A stretch of DNA of 54,179 nt, from contig JARKPC010000234.1 in NCBI GenBank assembly GCA_029975435.1, positions 1 to 54,179 on the forward strand, in the 5' to 3' direction. The notes beneath the pieces were generated by a model. The model saw only the letters and a program-made list of their open reading frames with translations, was not told where the DNA came from and searched no databases. The position numbers were made by a program, and so were the translations under genes. This stretch comes from Propionivibrio sp. Its GTDB lineage: Bacteria; Pseudomonadota; Gammaproteobacteria; Burkholderiales; Rhodocyclaceae. Shown one piece after another: positions 27,873-36,900 of the stretch; the stretch's first letter is position 1, and each line of letters starts with the position of its first letter.

Positions 27873-28824
27873 CCCGCAACTCAATGCCCACGGTGAACTC
27901 AATCACCTGTTGTCGATCGACGGCCTTCCGCGCGACGTTCTGACACATATTCTGGATACTGCGTCCAGCTTCCTCGAGGTTTCCGACCGCGACGTGAAGA
28001 AGGTTCCGCTGCTGCGCGGCAAGAGTGTGTTCAATCTCTTCTTCGAGAATTCGACGCGTACCCGTACGACCTTCGAGATCGCCGCCAAGCGTCTTTCGGC
28101 GGATGTAATAAATCTGGATGTCGCGCGTTCGTCGACAGCGAAGGGCGAGACGTTGCTCGACACGGTAGACAATCTGGTGTCGATGCACGCCGACATGTTC
28201 GTCGTGCGCCACGCGTCGTCCGGCGCGCCTTACCTGATCGCCGAGCACCTGCGGCGAACGGGACGGGACGATGTGCACGTGGTCAATGCCGGCGATGGGC
28301 GGCACGCTCATCCGACGCAGGGCTTGCTCGACATGTTCACCATCCGGCATTTCAAGAAGGATTTTTCCAACCTGACGGTGGCTATTGTGGGAGACATCCT
28401 TCACTCACGAGTCGCGCGTTCGGACATACATGCGCTGGGTGCTCTCGGTGCCGCCGAGGTGCGCGCGGTCGGCCCGCAGACGCTGCTGCCCACGGCCATC
28501 GAGCGAATGGGAGTGCGCGTTTTCAAGGATCTGCGCGAAGGAATCAGGGACTGCGACGTGGTGATCATGCTGCGCTTGCAGAATGAGCGCATGAACGGAG
28601 CCCTGCTGCCGTCGGCCGGTGAATACTTCAAGTGCTACGGCCTCACGCCCGAGGTTCTCGCTCTGGCCAAGGAGGATGCCATAGTTATGCACCCGGGGCC
28701 GATGAACCGGGGCGTGGAAATCGATTCTGCGGTAGCGGATGGCCCGCAGGCGGTCATCCTGTCCCAGGTGACATTCGGTATCGCCGTGCGCATGGCGGTC
28801 ATGAGTATATTGGCGGGGAACTGA
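27865..28824 (+). CDS. pyrB: Aspartate carbamoyltransferase catalytic subunit
   Basis: A 319-residue enzyme joining carbamoyl phosphate and aspartate, the first committed step of pyrimidine synthesis. The carbamoyl-phosphate loop [13 protein letters not shown], the [11 protein letters not shown] motif and [12 protein letters not shown] are complete. In Pseudomonas-type (class A) ATCases PyrB forms a dodecamer with a dead dihydroorotase subunit, and the next gene fits that partner exactly. The ATG at 27865 overlaps pyrR. No pyrI regulatory chain is present. Confidence 0.95.
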   Translation: MHNPQLNAHGELNHLLSIDGLPRDVLTHILDTASSFLEVSDRDVKKVPLLRGKSVFNLFFENSTRTRTTFEIAAKRLSADVINLDVARSSTAKGETLLDTVDNLVSMHADMFVVRHASSGAPYLIAEHLRRTGRDDVHVVNAGDGRHAHPTQGLLDMFTIRHFKKDFSNLTVAIVGDILHSRVARSDIHALGALGAAEVRAVGPQTLLPTAIERMGVRVFKDLREGIRDCDVVIMLRLQNERMNGALLPSAGEYFKCYGLTPEVLALAKEDAIVMHPGPMNRGVEIDSAVADGPQAVILSQVTFGIAVRMAVMSILAGN

Positions 28825-28827
28825 GCG

Positions 28828-30084
28828 ATGCAGGCACAGAATATTCATATCAGGAACGGTCGACTGGTTGATCCGAAGAGCGGGATCGACCGCCAGGTCG
28901 ACGTGTTTGTCGCGGACGGGCTTGTCCAGGCGATCGGAACTGCGCCGAACGGCTTTGTTGCCGACCGGGTGATTGATGCTGCAGGGCGGGTGGTCTGTCC
29001 CGGGTTCGTCGATCTTTCTGCACGCCTGTCGAGTCTGGATTCCGAACTGGTGGCCGCGGTTGCCGGAGGTGTCACGGCATTGGCCTGTCCTCCCGATACC
29101 CACCCGCCGCTGGACGAACCAGAATTGGTGGAGCGACTCGTCAGGCGCAGTGAAGCCATCGGACTGGCGCACGTCTATCCTATTGGAGCGCTTACCCAAC
29201 AATTGGCCGGTGAAAAGCTGTCCGAGATGGTTGGGCTGTCGCGAGCCGGATGCATCGCGTTTTCGCAGGCGACGAAGCCGATTTTCGATACCCAGGTGCT
29301 GCTGCGTGCCATGCAGTATGCCGCCAATTTCGGTTATGCGATCCGCCTGCAACCGCAGGATCATTACCTGGCCCGAGACGGAGTGGCGCATGACGGCGAA
29401 GTGGCCTCTCGTCTCGGATTATCAGGAATTCCCGTGTGTGCCGAGACGCTGGCCATTTCGACAGCGCTGCACCTTGCGGAGGAAACGGGAGTCCGGCTGC
29501 ATCTCTCCAAGCTGTCTTCCGCTGCCGGCGTCGCTCTGGTCCGTGAGGCAAGGAATAGCGGGGTGAAGGTGAGCTGCGATGTGGCTATCCATCATCTGCA
29601 TCTCTCCGAGACCGATATCGGCTATTTCGATAGCCACGCGCGCTTTGATCCTCCGCTGCGCACCAGTTCTGACCGTGAAGCGCTTCGCGCAGCGGTGGCC
29701 GAGGGGCTGGCCGTGGTTTGTTCCGACCACACACCGGTTGACGAAGATGGAAAGCAGTTGCCCTTCGGGGAAGCTCTGCCCGGAGCCGTAGGTCTGGAGC
29801 TTCTACTTCCGCTGGTCTTGAAGTGGGCCGACGAAGCGCGGGTGCCGTTATTGCTTGCGCTCGCCCGGGTGACGTGCGATCCAGCGGCGGTTCTGGGCAT
29901 TGAAGCCGGGTCTGTCAGCGTCGGACGCCCTGCCGATATCTGCATTTTCGATGCGCAGGAACCTTGGTGCGTTAGTCCGGAAACGCTGCGCAGCCAAGGA
30001 AAAAATACGCCGTGTATAGGGTGGGAAATGACCGGCCGGGTGTGCGCAACCCTCGTTTCAGGACGCGTCGTATACGAGCGTTAG
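28828..30084 (+). CDS. pyrC': Dihydroorotase-like, probably inactive ATCase subunit PyrC'
   Basis: A 418-residue amidohydrolase-fold protein with the overall plan of type I dihydroorotase. The first metal-binding HxH expected after PGFVDL is replaced by Ser-x-Arg (PGFVDLSARLSS). A late Asp is kept (CSDHTPVDEDGK). Loss of HxH is the mark of the non-catalytic PyrC' that builds the class A ATCase with PyrB in Pseudomonas. It starts 3 bases after pyrB. A genuine dihydroorotase should therefore be encoded elsewhere. Its end overlaps the convergent yggU by 4 bases. Confidence 0.88.
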   Translation: MQAQNIHIRNGRLVDPKSGIDRQVDVFVADGLVQAIGTAPNGFVADRVIDAAGRVVCPGFVDLSARLSSLDSELVAAVAGGVTALACPPDTHPPLDEPELVERLVRRSEAIGLAHVYPIGALTQQLAGEKLSEMVGLSRAGCIAFSQATKPIFDTQVLLRAMQYAANFGYAIRLQPQDHYLARDGVAHDGEVASRLGLSGIPVCAETLAISTALHLAEETGVRLHLSKLSSAAGVALVREARNSGVKVSCDVAIHHLHLSETDIGYFDSHARFDPPLRTSSDREALRAAVAEGLAVVCSDHTPVDEDGKQLPFGEALPGAVGLELLLPLVLKWADEARVPLLLALARVTCDPAAVLGIEAGSVSVGRPADICIFDAQEPWCVSPETLRSQGKNTPCIGWEMTGRVCATLVSGRVVYER

Positions 30085-30368
30085 GGCAAGAGCCGTTGTT
30101 CCGTATCCGTCGGCGCGGCGGCCAACCCGACGATTTTGCGCCGCGATGTCTGGCCGCCGATCAGGGAGACGGCGGATTTTGCCAGTTGCAGACGGTCGGC
30201 GATGAATTCCAGCAGGGCCGCGTTGGCCTTGCCGTCAACCGGCGGCGCGGCCAGGCGAATCTTGAGCGCGTCGCCGTGCAAACCGACAACTTCCGTTTTT
30301 CGTGCGCCGGGCTGAACGTGCAGCGTGATCGTTGCAGCGGTCCCGTTCCAGCGCAGCCACTCGGCCAT
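30081..30368 (-). CDS. yggU: YggU/DUF167 family small protein
   Basis: A 95-residue UPF0235 protein with the family pattern LHVQPGARKTEVVG, then KIRLAAPPVDGKANAALLEF, then GGQTSRRKIV. Function unknown; it is regularly found behind yggT. The ATG at 30368 gives the normal length, while the longer open frame shadows yggT. It is the last gene of yggS-proC-yggT-yggU. Confidence 0.9.
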   Translation of the reverse strand: MAEWLRWNGTAATITLHVQPGARKTEVVGLHGDALKIRLAAPPVDGKANAALLEFIADRLQLAKSAVSLIGGQTSRRKIVGLAAAPTDTEQRLLP

Positions 30369-30370
30369 GG

Positions 30371-30919
30371 TCAGAGAAGCAGCAAGATGATCTGCGCCAG
30401 CAGGATGGCGATGAGCGGGGTCAGGTCGATTCCGGAGACCGGTGGAATGATTCTGCGCAGCGGCTGGAGGAATGGGTATGTCATCTGGTAAATCGGCCGG
30501 TACAGCGGCGAGTGCGGGCTGAACCAGGAGATGATGGCTTGCACGATGAGCAGGCCGATGAACAGGTAAACGCAAAGACGCAGCGTGGCCAGCAGGCTGC
30601 GGGTCAGGATCAGGATGGCCGTGTTGGCCGGGTCGAGAGCTCCCGGGCCGGAGTGCAATGAGACGACGGTGACCAGCACCAACGCCTGCAGCAGATAGGC
30701 GGCTAGCAGACTGGCCGAATCAAGCCCGAAAACCGGCGGGAGTACGCGCCGCAACGGGATCACTGCCCAGTTGGTGAGTTTGACGATAAAGGAGCCAAAC
30801 TGGTTGTTGAATGGCGCGCGGAACACCTGCATGAAAAAGCGCATCAGCAGCAATACCGAGAAGAATCCGGCGAGCGAGTCGATGATCAGCAGAATGGCCT
30901 GGGTCAAGATGTTGGCCAT
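30371..30919 (-). CDS. yggT: YggT family membrane protein
   Basis: A 182-residue integral membrane protein made of two similar halves. Each has a hydrophobic pair and a R-x-x-PP motif (LRRVLPPVFGLDSASLLA and LRRIIPPVSGIDLTPLIA). Four to five membrane helices are visible. The family has been linked to cell division/osmotic phenotypes in a few bacteria; its role is not firmly known. It sits 3 bases after proC and 2 before yggU. Confidence 0.9.
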   Translation of the reverse strand: MANILTQAILLIIDSLAGFFSVLLLMRFFMQVFRAPFNNQFGSFIVKLTNWAVIPLRRVLPPVFGLDSASLLAAYLLQALVLVTVVSLHSGPGALDPANTAILILTRSLLATLRLCVYLFIGLLIVQAIISWFSPHSPLYRPIYQMTYPFLQPLRRIIPPVSGIDLTPLIAILLAQIILLLL

Positions 30920-30922
30920 GCA

Positions 30923-31735
30923 TCAATCCTTGCCGAGGAGTTCGCCCAGTTCTCCGCCTCGCGCGTTGGCGGCTTTGATTCCGGCGACGATCGCTTCCTT
31001 CAATCCACGTTCGGTCATCACCTGCAGGGCCGCTTCCGTTGTGCCGCCTTTCGAAGTGACACGTGCGCGCAGTGCGCTCGCCGGTTCTTCGGACAGCGCG
31101 GCCAGCCGGGCAGCCCCGAGCACGGTTTCGATCGAAAGCTGGCGAACCTGGCGCGGCGAGAATCCAAGTTCCGTAGCCGCCTGCTGCAAAGACTCGATGA
31201 ACAGGAAGACATAGGCTGGGCCGCTGCCGGAAATGGCGGTCAAGGCATCAATCTGAGCTTCGTCGTTGACCCAAAGCGTGCTGCCGACAGCGTGCATGAT
31301 GCGCTCGGCGCCCAGTCGCTCCGCTTCGGACACGCTGGGGAGGGCATAGAGCCCGGTGATCCCGGCGCCGATCAGCGCGGGAGTGTTGGGCATTGCCCGC
31401 ACCAACTTGTCGTGACCGCCCAGCCAGCGGGAGAGATCGGACAGGCGCAGTCCCGCAGCGACGCTGATGACGAGTTGCTGCTGGAGAAGTTTCTGCAGCG
31501 GTGCGCAGGCTTCGCGCATCTGCTGCGGTTTCACGGCGAGCAGGAGAACGTCGCAATAGAGGGCTGTGGCGTCCGGTTCGGCAAAGCAGCGTATGCCGAA
31601 AGTCCGTTCAAGGGTTGCCCGGTTTTCCGCCCCGATTTCTATTACAGCGATTTCATTGGCCGGGAACCCGTTGTTCAGCAAACCGCCGATAAGGGCGTTG
31701 GCCATATTGCCGCCGCCGAGAAATGTAATCTTCAT
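30923..31735 (-). CDS. proC: Pyrroline-5-carboxylate reductase
   Basis: A 270-residue NAD(P)H enzyme forming proline. The dinucleotide-binding start ITFLGGGNMANALIGGLL, the AVKPQQM segment, MPNTPALIGAGITGLY and the C-terminal signature ending SKGGTTEAALQVM are all there. It lies 2 bases downstream of yggS, a common pairing in proteobacteria. Confidence 0.95.
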   Translation of the reverse strand: MKITFLGGGNMANALIGGLLNNGFPANEIAVIEIGAENRATLERTFGIRCFAEPDATALYCDVLLLAVKPQQMREACAPLQKLLQQQLVISVAAGLRLSDLSRWLGGHDKLVRAMPNTPALIGAGITGLYALPSVSEAERLGAERIMHAVGSTLWVNDEAQIDALTAISGSGPAYVFLFIESLQQAATELGFSPRQVRQLSIETVLGAARLAALSEEPASALRARVTSKGGTTEAALQVMTERGLKEAIVAGIKAANARGGELGELLGKD

Positions 31736-31737
31736 GG

Positions 31738-32421
31738 TCAGTTTCTTTCACCAAAAATGGCCGTTCCGACGCGTACCAGCGTTGCGCCTTCCGCGATGGC
31801 GGCTTCAATGTCATTTGACATGCCCATTGACAGAGTGTCCAGAGCAAGGCCCTCTCGATTCAGTTGCTCGAACACTTCGCGCAGCCGACGAAAGGGCAGG
31901 CGTTGCTGTTCAAAACCGGATGATGGTGCCGGAATGGTCATCAATCCGCGCAGCGTGAGCCGGGGCAACTGGGCGACCTGCCGTGCCAAGGCCGCGACTT
32001 CTTCCACGGACATGCCGCTTTTCGTATCTTCGTTGCTGATGTTGACCTGCAGGCAGACCTGCAGCGGCGGCACACAGTCAGGACGCTGCTGGGAAAGCCG
32101 CTCGGCAATCTTGATCCGGTCGACGGAATGCACCCACTGGAAGGCTTCGGCGACAGAACGCGTCTTGTTGCTTTGCAGCGGGCCGATGAAATGCCACTCC
32201 AGATTCGGCAGTGCTGCTTCACGCACCTTGTTTACGCCTTCCTGCACGTAATTCTCGCCAAATGCCCTCTGCCCCGCCCGCGCGGCTTCCAGAACGCAGG
32301 ACACCGGCCAGGTCTTGCTGACGGCCAGCAACCTGATTTCGTCGGGCGACCGCCCGCAATTCCTCGCGGCTTCGCTGATGCGCGCGAGAACGGCTTGCAG
32401 GTTGGCGGAAATTGTTGTCAT
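31738..32421 (-). CDS. yggS: YggS/PLPBP family PLP-homeostasis protein
   Basis: A 227-residue single-domain PLP protein related to alanine racemase. The PLP-binding Lys is in LLAVSKTWP, followed by FGENYVQEG, WHFIGPLQSNK, and a phosphate-binding SMGMSNDIEAAI; it closes with RVGTAIFGER. It keeps PLP supply balanced and has no known enzyme activity. The ATG at 32421 is used; the extra 83 codons upstream run into the pilT promoter area and are not supported. Confidence 0.93.
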   Translation of the reverse strand: MTTISANLQAVLARISEAARNCGRSPDEIRLLAVSKTWPVSCVLEAARAGQRAFGENYVQEGVNKVREAALPNLEWHFIGPLQSNKTRSVAEAFQWVHSVDRIKIAERLSQQRPDCVPPLQVCLQVNISNEDTKSGMSVEEVAALARQVAQLPRLTLRGLMTIPAPSSGFEQQRLPFRRLREVFEQLNREGLALDTLSMGMSNDIEAAIAEGATLVRVGTAIFGERN

Positions 32422-32428
32422 AATCAGA

Positions 32429-32456
32429 TTGATCTGGAGAGCCTTGGAAGTATAGC
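32429..32456 (+). promoter_or_regulatory. Candidate sigma70 promoter for pilTU
   Basis: TTGATC at 32429-32434 and TATAGC at 32451-32456 with a 16-base spacer, in the 67-base gap between divergent yggS and pilT. Predicted start is about 25 bases upstream of the pilT ATG. Confidence 0.5.
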
Positions 32457-32488
32457 ACTCCGCCAATAACCCCCGAGGATGGTCCGAG

Positions 32489-33535
32489 ATGGATATAACC
32501 GAACTGCTAGCTTTCAGCGTAAAGAACAAGGCGTCCGATCTACACTTGTCCTCGGGCTTGCCGCCCATGATCCGCGTACATGGCGATGTTCGTCGCATCA
32601 ACCTGCCGGCGATGGAGCACAAGGACGTGCATTCCATGGTGTACGACATCATGAACGATGCACAGCGCAAGAATTACGAAGAAACGCTGGAGTGCGATTT
32701 TTCCTTCGAGATTCCCAATCTGGCGCGCTTCCGGGTCAACGCCTTCGTGCAGAACCGGGGCGCCGGGGCCGTGTTCCGGACGATTCCGTCCAAGGTGCTG
32801 TCCCTGGAAGACTTGGCGTGCCCAAAGATTTTCAAGGAGATATCCGAGTATCCGCGCGGAATTGTCCTCGTTACCGGGCCGACCGGTTCGGGAAAGTCGA
32901 CCACACTGGCGGCGATGATCAACCACGTCAATGAAAACGAGCATGCGCACATCCTTACCGTCGAGGATCCGATCGAGTTCGTGCACGATTCGAAAAAATG
33001 CCTGATCAACCAGCGCGAAGTGGGGCCGCATACGCTGTCGTTCGCCAACGCCTTACGCTCGGCCCTGCGCGAGGACCCGGACGTAATCCTAGTCGGTGAA
33101 ATGCGCGACCTAGAAACGATCCGCCTGGCGCTGACGGCGGCGGAAACTGGTCACCTGGTCTTTGGCACCCTGCATACATCGAGCGCGGCAAAGACGATTG
33201 ACCGCGTGGTGGACGTTTTCCCGGCCGCCGAGAAGGAAATGGTGCGTTCGATGCTTTCCGAGTCGCTGCGCGCCGTCATCTCGCAGACCTTGCTCAAGAC
33301 CAAGGACGGCATGGGGCGGACGGCTGCTCACGAAATCATGATTGGAACCCCGGCAATCCGCAACCTGATCCGCGAGAACAAGGTCGCGCAGATGTATTCG
33401 GTCATCCAGACGAGTGCCCAGCTCGGCATGCAGACGCTGGATCAGAGCTTGCTCGAACTCGTCCGGCGCAACGTCGTTTCGGCCGCCGAGGCCAGGATGC
33501 GTGCGGCGAACAAGGATTCCTTCCCCGGTGCTTGA
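32489..33535 (+). CDS. pilT: Type IV pilus retraction ATPase PilT
   Basis: A 348-residue hexameric ATPase that depolymerises the pilus. SDLHLSSGLPPMIRVHGDV is the N-terminal PAS-like start, GPTGSGKST near residue 130 the Walker A, EDPIEFVH the Asp box, DPDVILVGEMRD the Walker B and TGHLVFGTLHTSSA the His box. A GAGG element lies 10 bases before the ATG. It pairs with pilU and serves the same pili controlled by the Pil-Chp genes at 15.6-24.9 kb. Confidence 0.96.
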   Translation: MDITELLAFSVKNKASDLHLSSGLPPMIRVHGDVRRINLPAMEHKDVHSMVYDIMNDAQRKNYEETLECDFSFEIPNLARFRVNAFVQNRGAGAVFRTIPSKVLSLEDLACPKIFKEISEYPRGIVLVTGPTGSGKSTTLAAMINHVNENEHAHILTVEDPIEFVHDSKKCLINQREVGPHTLSFANALRSALREDPDVILVGEMRDLETIRLALTAAETGHLVFGTLHTSSAAKTIDRVVDVFPAAEKEMVRSMLSESLRAVISQTLLKTKDGMGRTAAHEIMIGTPAIRNLIRENKVAQMYSVIQTSAQLGMQTLDQSLLELVRRNVVSAAEARMRAANKDSFPGA

Positions 33536-33569
33536 GTTTTGGCAGAAGTCTTAGCAGAAAAGGAAAGTC

Positions 33570-34706
33570 ATGGAACGCGATCAGGCTTTGAAATTCATGC
33601 ACGACCTTCTGCGTTTGATGACGCAGAAGAATGGCTCCGACCTCTTCATTACCGCCAACTTTCCTCCGGCGATCAAGGTGGACGGCCGGATCACCCCGGT
33701 ATCGAACCAGGTTCTTTCAGCGCAGCACACCGCGGAATTGGCGCGTTCGATCATGAACGACCGGCAAGCCGCGGAGTTCGAGGCGACCAAGGAATGCAAC
33801 TTCGCCATCTCGCCATCGGGAATCGGTCGCTTCCGGGTCAATGCGCTGATTCAGCAGGGGCGCGTGGCAGTCGTCTGCCGGACCATCAACCTGACGATTC
33901 CGACACTGGAGGAACTTGGGCTGCCGACGGTGCTCAAGGATATCGCCATGACCAAGCGCGGGCTGGTGATCTTCGTCGGCGGAACGGGAACCGGCAAGAC
34001 CACCTCGCTGGCGGCGTTGGTCGACCACCGGAACAAGAATAGCCAGGGCCACATCATCACGGTCGAGGATCCGATCGAATTCATCCACGACCACAAGGGC
34101 TGCATCGTCACCCAGCGCGAAGTCGGGGTGGATACGGATTCCTGGGAGGCTGCCCTGAAGAACTCGTTGCGGCAGGCGCCCGACGTGATCCTGATGGGCG
34201 AAATCCGCGACCGCGAAACCATGGATTACGGCATTGCCTTTGCCGAGACCGGGCACCTTTGCCTGGCCACCCTGCATGCCAACAGTACCAACCAGGCTAT
34301 CGACCGGATCATCAACTTTTTCCCCGAAGACCGTCGTCACCAACTGCTGATGGATCTGTCGCTCAACCTGCGCGCTCTGGTTTCGCAGCGTCTGTTGCCG
34401 AAAAAGGACGGCAAGGGGCGTGTCGCGGCCGTCGAGATCATGCTCAATTCGCCACTCATTTCGGACCTCATCTTCAAAGGCGAGGTGCACGAGATCAAGG
34501 AAGTCATGAAACGATCGCGCGAACTTGGCATGCAGACTTTCGACCAGGCGCTGTTCGACCTTTACGAGGCCGGGCGGATTACTTACGAGGACGCCTTGCG
34601 CAATGCCGACTCGATCAATGACCTGCGCCTGCAGATCAAGTTGTACAGCAAGGACTCGAAGGACCGTGATCTGAACTCGGGAATCGGTCATCTCGAAGTC
34701 GTTTGA
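33570..34706 (+). CDS. pilU: PilT-dependent retraction ATPase PilU
   Basis: A 378-residue PilT paralogue that needs PilT for retraction and adds force. Walker A GGTGTGKTTS is near residue 137, then EDPIEFIHDHKGC, Walker B DVILMGEIRD and TGHLCLATLHANSTNQA. The longer C-terminal tail after residue 345 is typical of PilU. It begins 34 bases after pilT with an AAGGAAAG site and is followed by a strong terminator. Confidence 0.95.
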   Translation: MERDQALKFMHDLLRLMTQKNGSDLFITANFPPAIKVDGRITPVSNQVLSAQHTAELARSIMNDRQAAEFEATKECNFAISPSGIGRFRVNALIQQGRVAVVCRTINLTIPTLEELGLPTVLKDIAMTKRGLVIFVGGTGTGKTTSLAALVDHRNKNSQGHIITVEDPIEFIHDHKGCIVTQREVGVDTDSWEAALKNSLRQAPDVILMGEIRDRETMDYGIAFAETGHLCLATLHANSTNQAIDRIINFFPEDRRHQLLMDLSLNLRALVSQRLLPKKDGKGRVAAVEIMLNSPLISDLIFKGEVHEIKEVMKRSRELGMQTFDQALFDLYEAGRITYEDALRNADSINDLRLQIKLYSKDSKDRDLNSGIGHLEVV

Positions 34707-34749
34707 CGCCGTCGCTGCCTTCCCCGGCAGTTCCTGATTCTCTCCGTTG

Positions 34750-34782
34750 ATCGCCCCGTTTTTCGGGGCGATTTTCTTTCCA
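34750..34782 (+). terminator. Intrinsic terminator after pilTU
   Basis: A 9-bp perfect stem (34750-34758 with 34764-34772, ATCGCCCCG/CGGGGCGAT), a 5-base T loop and a following T-rich tract TTTTCTTT. It lies 44 bases after the pilU stop and isolates pilTU from the oxidoreductase operon. Confidence 0.85.
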
Positions 34783-34946
34783 CGTCGGCCCAATACGGCT
34801 CCCGGATTTCATCTCCTGGCCGCCGTCGTTTCAAGCCCTTTCTGGAGAACCTTTCGCGCACGGATGCGTGGAAGAATACCCAACACGTTTTGTCGGATTT
34901 TATTGGTTGAAATACAGTTTCACAATTCGGAATTTGGGTTGTACAA

Positions 34947-34980
34947 TTAGTTCCTTAAGCTCATCTTTTAGTTCCATTAA
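34947..34980 (+). repeat. Tandem TTAGTTCC-TTAA sites upstream of porG
   Basis: TTAGTTCCTTAA at 34947-34958 and TTAGTTCCATTAA at 34968-34980 repeat with a 21-bp period, two DNA turns, inside an AT-rich island (about 34905-35010) that contrasts with its GC-rich surroundings. They lie about 70-100 bases before porG, as expected for a tandem regulator site. No confident -35/-10 pair was found; the remaining gap 34783-35047 holds no gene. Confidence 0.45.
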
Positions 34981-35047
34981 CGCATTAAATAGTTGGTTAG
35001 TGGTTGATGGGTGGGGTAGCTTCGAAAATCAACTGATCGGAGAAAGC

Positions 35048-35641
35048 ATGTTCGAAGTGCGTATTCATGGCCGTGGAGGCCAAGGGGTGGTGACGGCGGC
35101 AGAGATGCTGTCGATAGCGGCATTCGAGGAAGGGCATCACGCGCAAGCCTTCCCCAGTTTCGGTTCCGAGCGGACGGGGGCGCCGGTAGTGGCTTTCTGC
35201 CGTATCTCGGACCATGAGATCCGGTTGCGTGAGCCGATCATGAATCCGGATGCCTTGATCATCCAGGATCCAACCTTGCTGCGTCAGGTCGATGTGTTCG
35301 CCGGCCTGAAGAAGGACGGATTCATCCTGATCAATACCAAGAATACCTTTGAGGAACTGGGGCTCGAGGACTACGTCCGCGACTGGCCCGCCAATCGCCT
35401 GTGCACGCTGGCAGCGATCGACCTCGGCCTCAAGCATGTCGGCAGGCCGGTGCCGAATGTCCCACTGCTCGCGGGTTTTGCCGCGCTTTCCGGCAAGCTG
35501 GAACTGGAATCGGTGTGCAAGGCCATCAACGCCAAGTTCTCTGGCAAGGTCGCGCAGGGCAATATCGCTGCGGCGACGGAAGCGTTCAATCTGGTCCTGG
35601 CGCGAGCCAAGGGCGCAAGCAAGGAGGTCGCCAATGCTTAA
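35048..35641 (+). CDS. porG: 2-oxoacid:ferredoxin oxidoreductase gamma subunit
   Basis: A 197-residue subunit of a pyruvate/phenylglyoxylate-type ferredoxin oxidoreductase. FEVRIHGRGGQGVVTAAEML and FPSFGSERTGAPVVAF are the gamma-chain signatures that bind coenzyme A side elements. ATG 35048 follows GGAG; the upstream 60 codons of open frame cover the AT-rich control region and are rejected. It is first of the operon gamma-alpha-beta-(flavin/ferredoxin) and overlaps the alpha gene by 8 bases. Confidence 0.9.
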   Translation: MFEVRIHGRGGQGVVTAAEMLSIAAFEEGHHAQAFPSFGSERTGAPVVAFCRISDHEIRLREPIMNPDALIIQDPTLLRQVDVFAGLKKDGFILINTKNTFEELGLEDYVRDWPANRLCTLAAIDLGLKHVGRPVPNVPLLAGFAALSGKLELESVCKAINAKFSGKVAQGNIAAATEAFNLVLARAKGASKEVANA

Positions 35642-36890
35642 GCAAATCGAAGGCTCGCACGCCGTCGCCGAGGCGGTCGCCCTGTGCCGGCCGGAAGTGA
35701 TCTGCGCGTATCCCATCTCGCCGCAAACCCACATCGTCGAGGGCATCGGCGAGATGGTGAAGTCGGGCGAGGTCAAGAACTGCGAATTCATCAACGTCGA
35801 ATCCGAATTCGCCGCCATGAGCGTGGCGATCGGCTCGTCGGCAGCCGGTGCTCGCACTTATACGGCGACCGCATCGCAGGGGCTGCTGTTCATGGTCGAG
35901 GCGGTCTACAACGCGTCCGGCCTTGGTTTGCCGATCGTCATGACCGTGGCCAACCGGGCAATCGGTGCGCCGATCAACATCTGGAACGACCATTCCGATT
36001 CGATTTCGCAGCGCGACAGCGGCTGGATCCAGCTTTTTGCGGAGACCAACCAGGAAGCTCTCGATCTGCACATCCAGGCCTTCAAGCTGGCCGAAGAATT
36101 GAGCCTGCCGGTGATGGTGTGCATGGACGGCTTCATTCTCACGCACGCTTACGAGCGCGTCGACATGCCGACACAGGAACAGGTGGATGCTTTCCTTCCG
36201 CCTTACGAACCGCGCCAAGTGCTCGATCCGGCCGACCCGGTGTCGATCGGGGCGATGGTCGGGCCGGAAGCGTTTGCCGAAGTGCGTTATCTGGAACACG
36301 AAAAGCAGATGCGGGCGCTGGAACTGATTCCGAAGATCGCCGATGAGTTCAAGGCGGGATTCGGCCGCGATTCGGGCGGTCTCGTCCGCGGCTACCGCCT
36401 GGATGACGCGGAAACGGTCATCGTGGCCATGGGCTCGCTGCTCGGGACGATCAAAGATACGATTGACGAGATGCGGGCGGCGGGCGTAAAGATCGGCGTG
36501 CTGGGAGTGATCTCCTTCCGACCGTTCCCGCTGGCTGAAGTGCGGGCGGCGCTTAAGGGCGCCAAGCGCGTGGTCGTCGTCGAAAAGACCTTCGCCGTCG
36601 GCATCGGAGGCATCCTGGCCACCGACATCCGGACGGCCATGGACGGAATCAGCATCCTCGACTACACGGTCGTCGCCGGTCTCGGCGGTCGTCCGATCAC
36701 CAAGAAATCGCTGCACGCGCTCTTTGACAAGGCGGTGCGCGACGATCTGCCGGCCCTGACCTTCCTCGACCTCGACTGGAACATCGTGAACAAACAACTG
36801 GAGCGCGAGCGCCAGAAGCGCCGTTCCGGGCCGGTGGCCGAAAACATCCTGCGCGACGTCGGCAGCAGCCATGTCGCCCAACACAGTTGA
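35634..36890 (+). CDS. porA: 2-oxoacid:ferredoxin oxidoreductase alpha subunit
   Basis: A 418-residue alpha chain. It begins IEGSHAVAEAVALCRPEVIC and continues YPISPQTHIVEGIG and NVESEFAAMSVAIGSSAAGA, the substrate/TPP-side signature of PorA and PadG; TYTATASQGLLFMVE follows. The substrate could be pyruvate, another 2-oxoacid or phenylglyoxylate; sequence alone does not decide. The ATG at 35634 is preceded by AAGGAGG (35621-35627). It gives the oxidative decarboxylation centre together with porB. Confidence 0.9.
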   Translation: MLKQIEGSHAVAEAVALCRPEVICAYPISPQTHIVEGIGEMVKSGEVKNCEFINVESEFAAMSVAIGSSAAGARTYTATASQGLLFMVEAVYNASGLGLPIVMTVANRAIGAPINIWNDHSDSISQRDSGWIQLFAETNQEALDLHIQAFKLAEELSLPVMVCMDGFILTHAYERVDMPTQEQVDAFLPPYEPRQVLDPADPVSIGAMVGPEAFAEVRYLEHEKQMRALELIPKIADEFKAGFGRDSGGLVRGYRLDDAETVIVAMGSLLGTIKDTIDEMRAAGVKIGVLGVISFRPFPLAEVRAALKGAKRVVVVEKTFAVGIGGILATDIRTAMDGISILDYTVVAGLGGRPITKKSLHALFDKAVRDDLPALTFLDLDWNIVNKQLERERQKRRSGPVAENILRDVGSSHVAQHS

Positions 36891-36900
36891 GGAGTCGAGC

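Noticed and set aside
31738-32670. 310-residue version of YggS
   Set aside because: The extra N-terminus crosses the pilT promoter and start; the family length is about 230 residues from 32421.
34868-35047. Extended N-terminus for the gamma subunit
   Set aside because: Ser/Leu-rich translation of an AT-rich control region; GGAG directly precedes the ATG at 35048.
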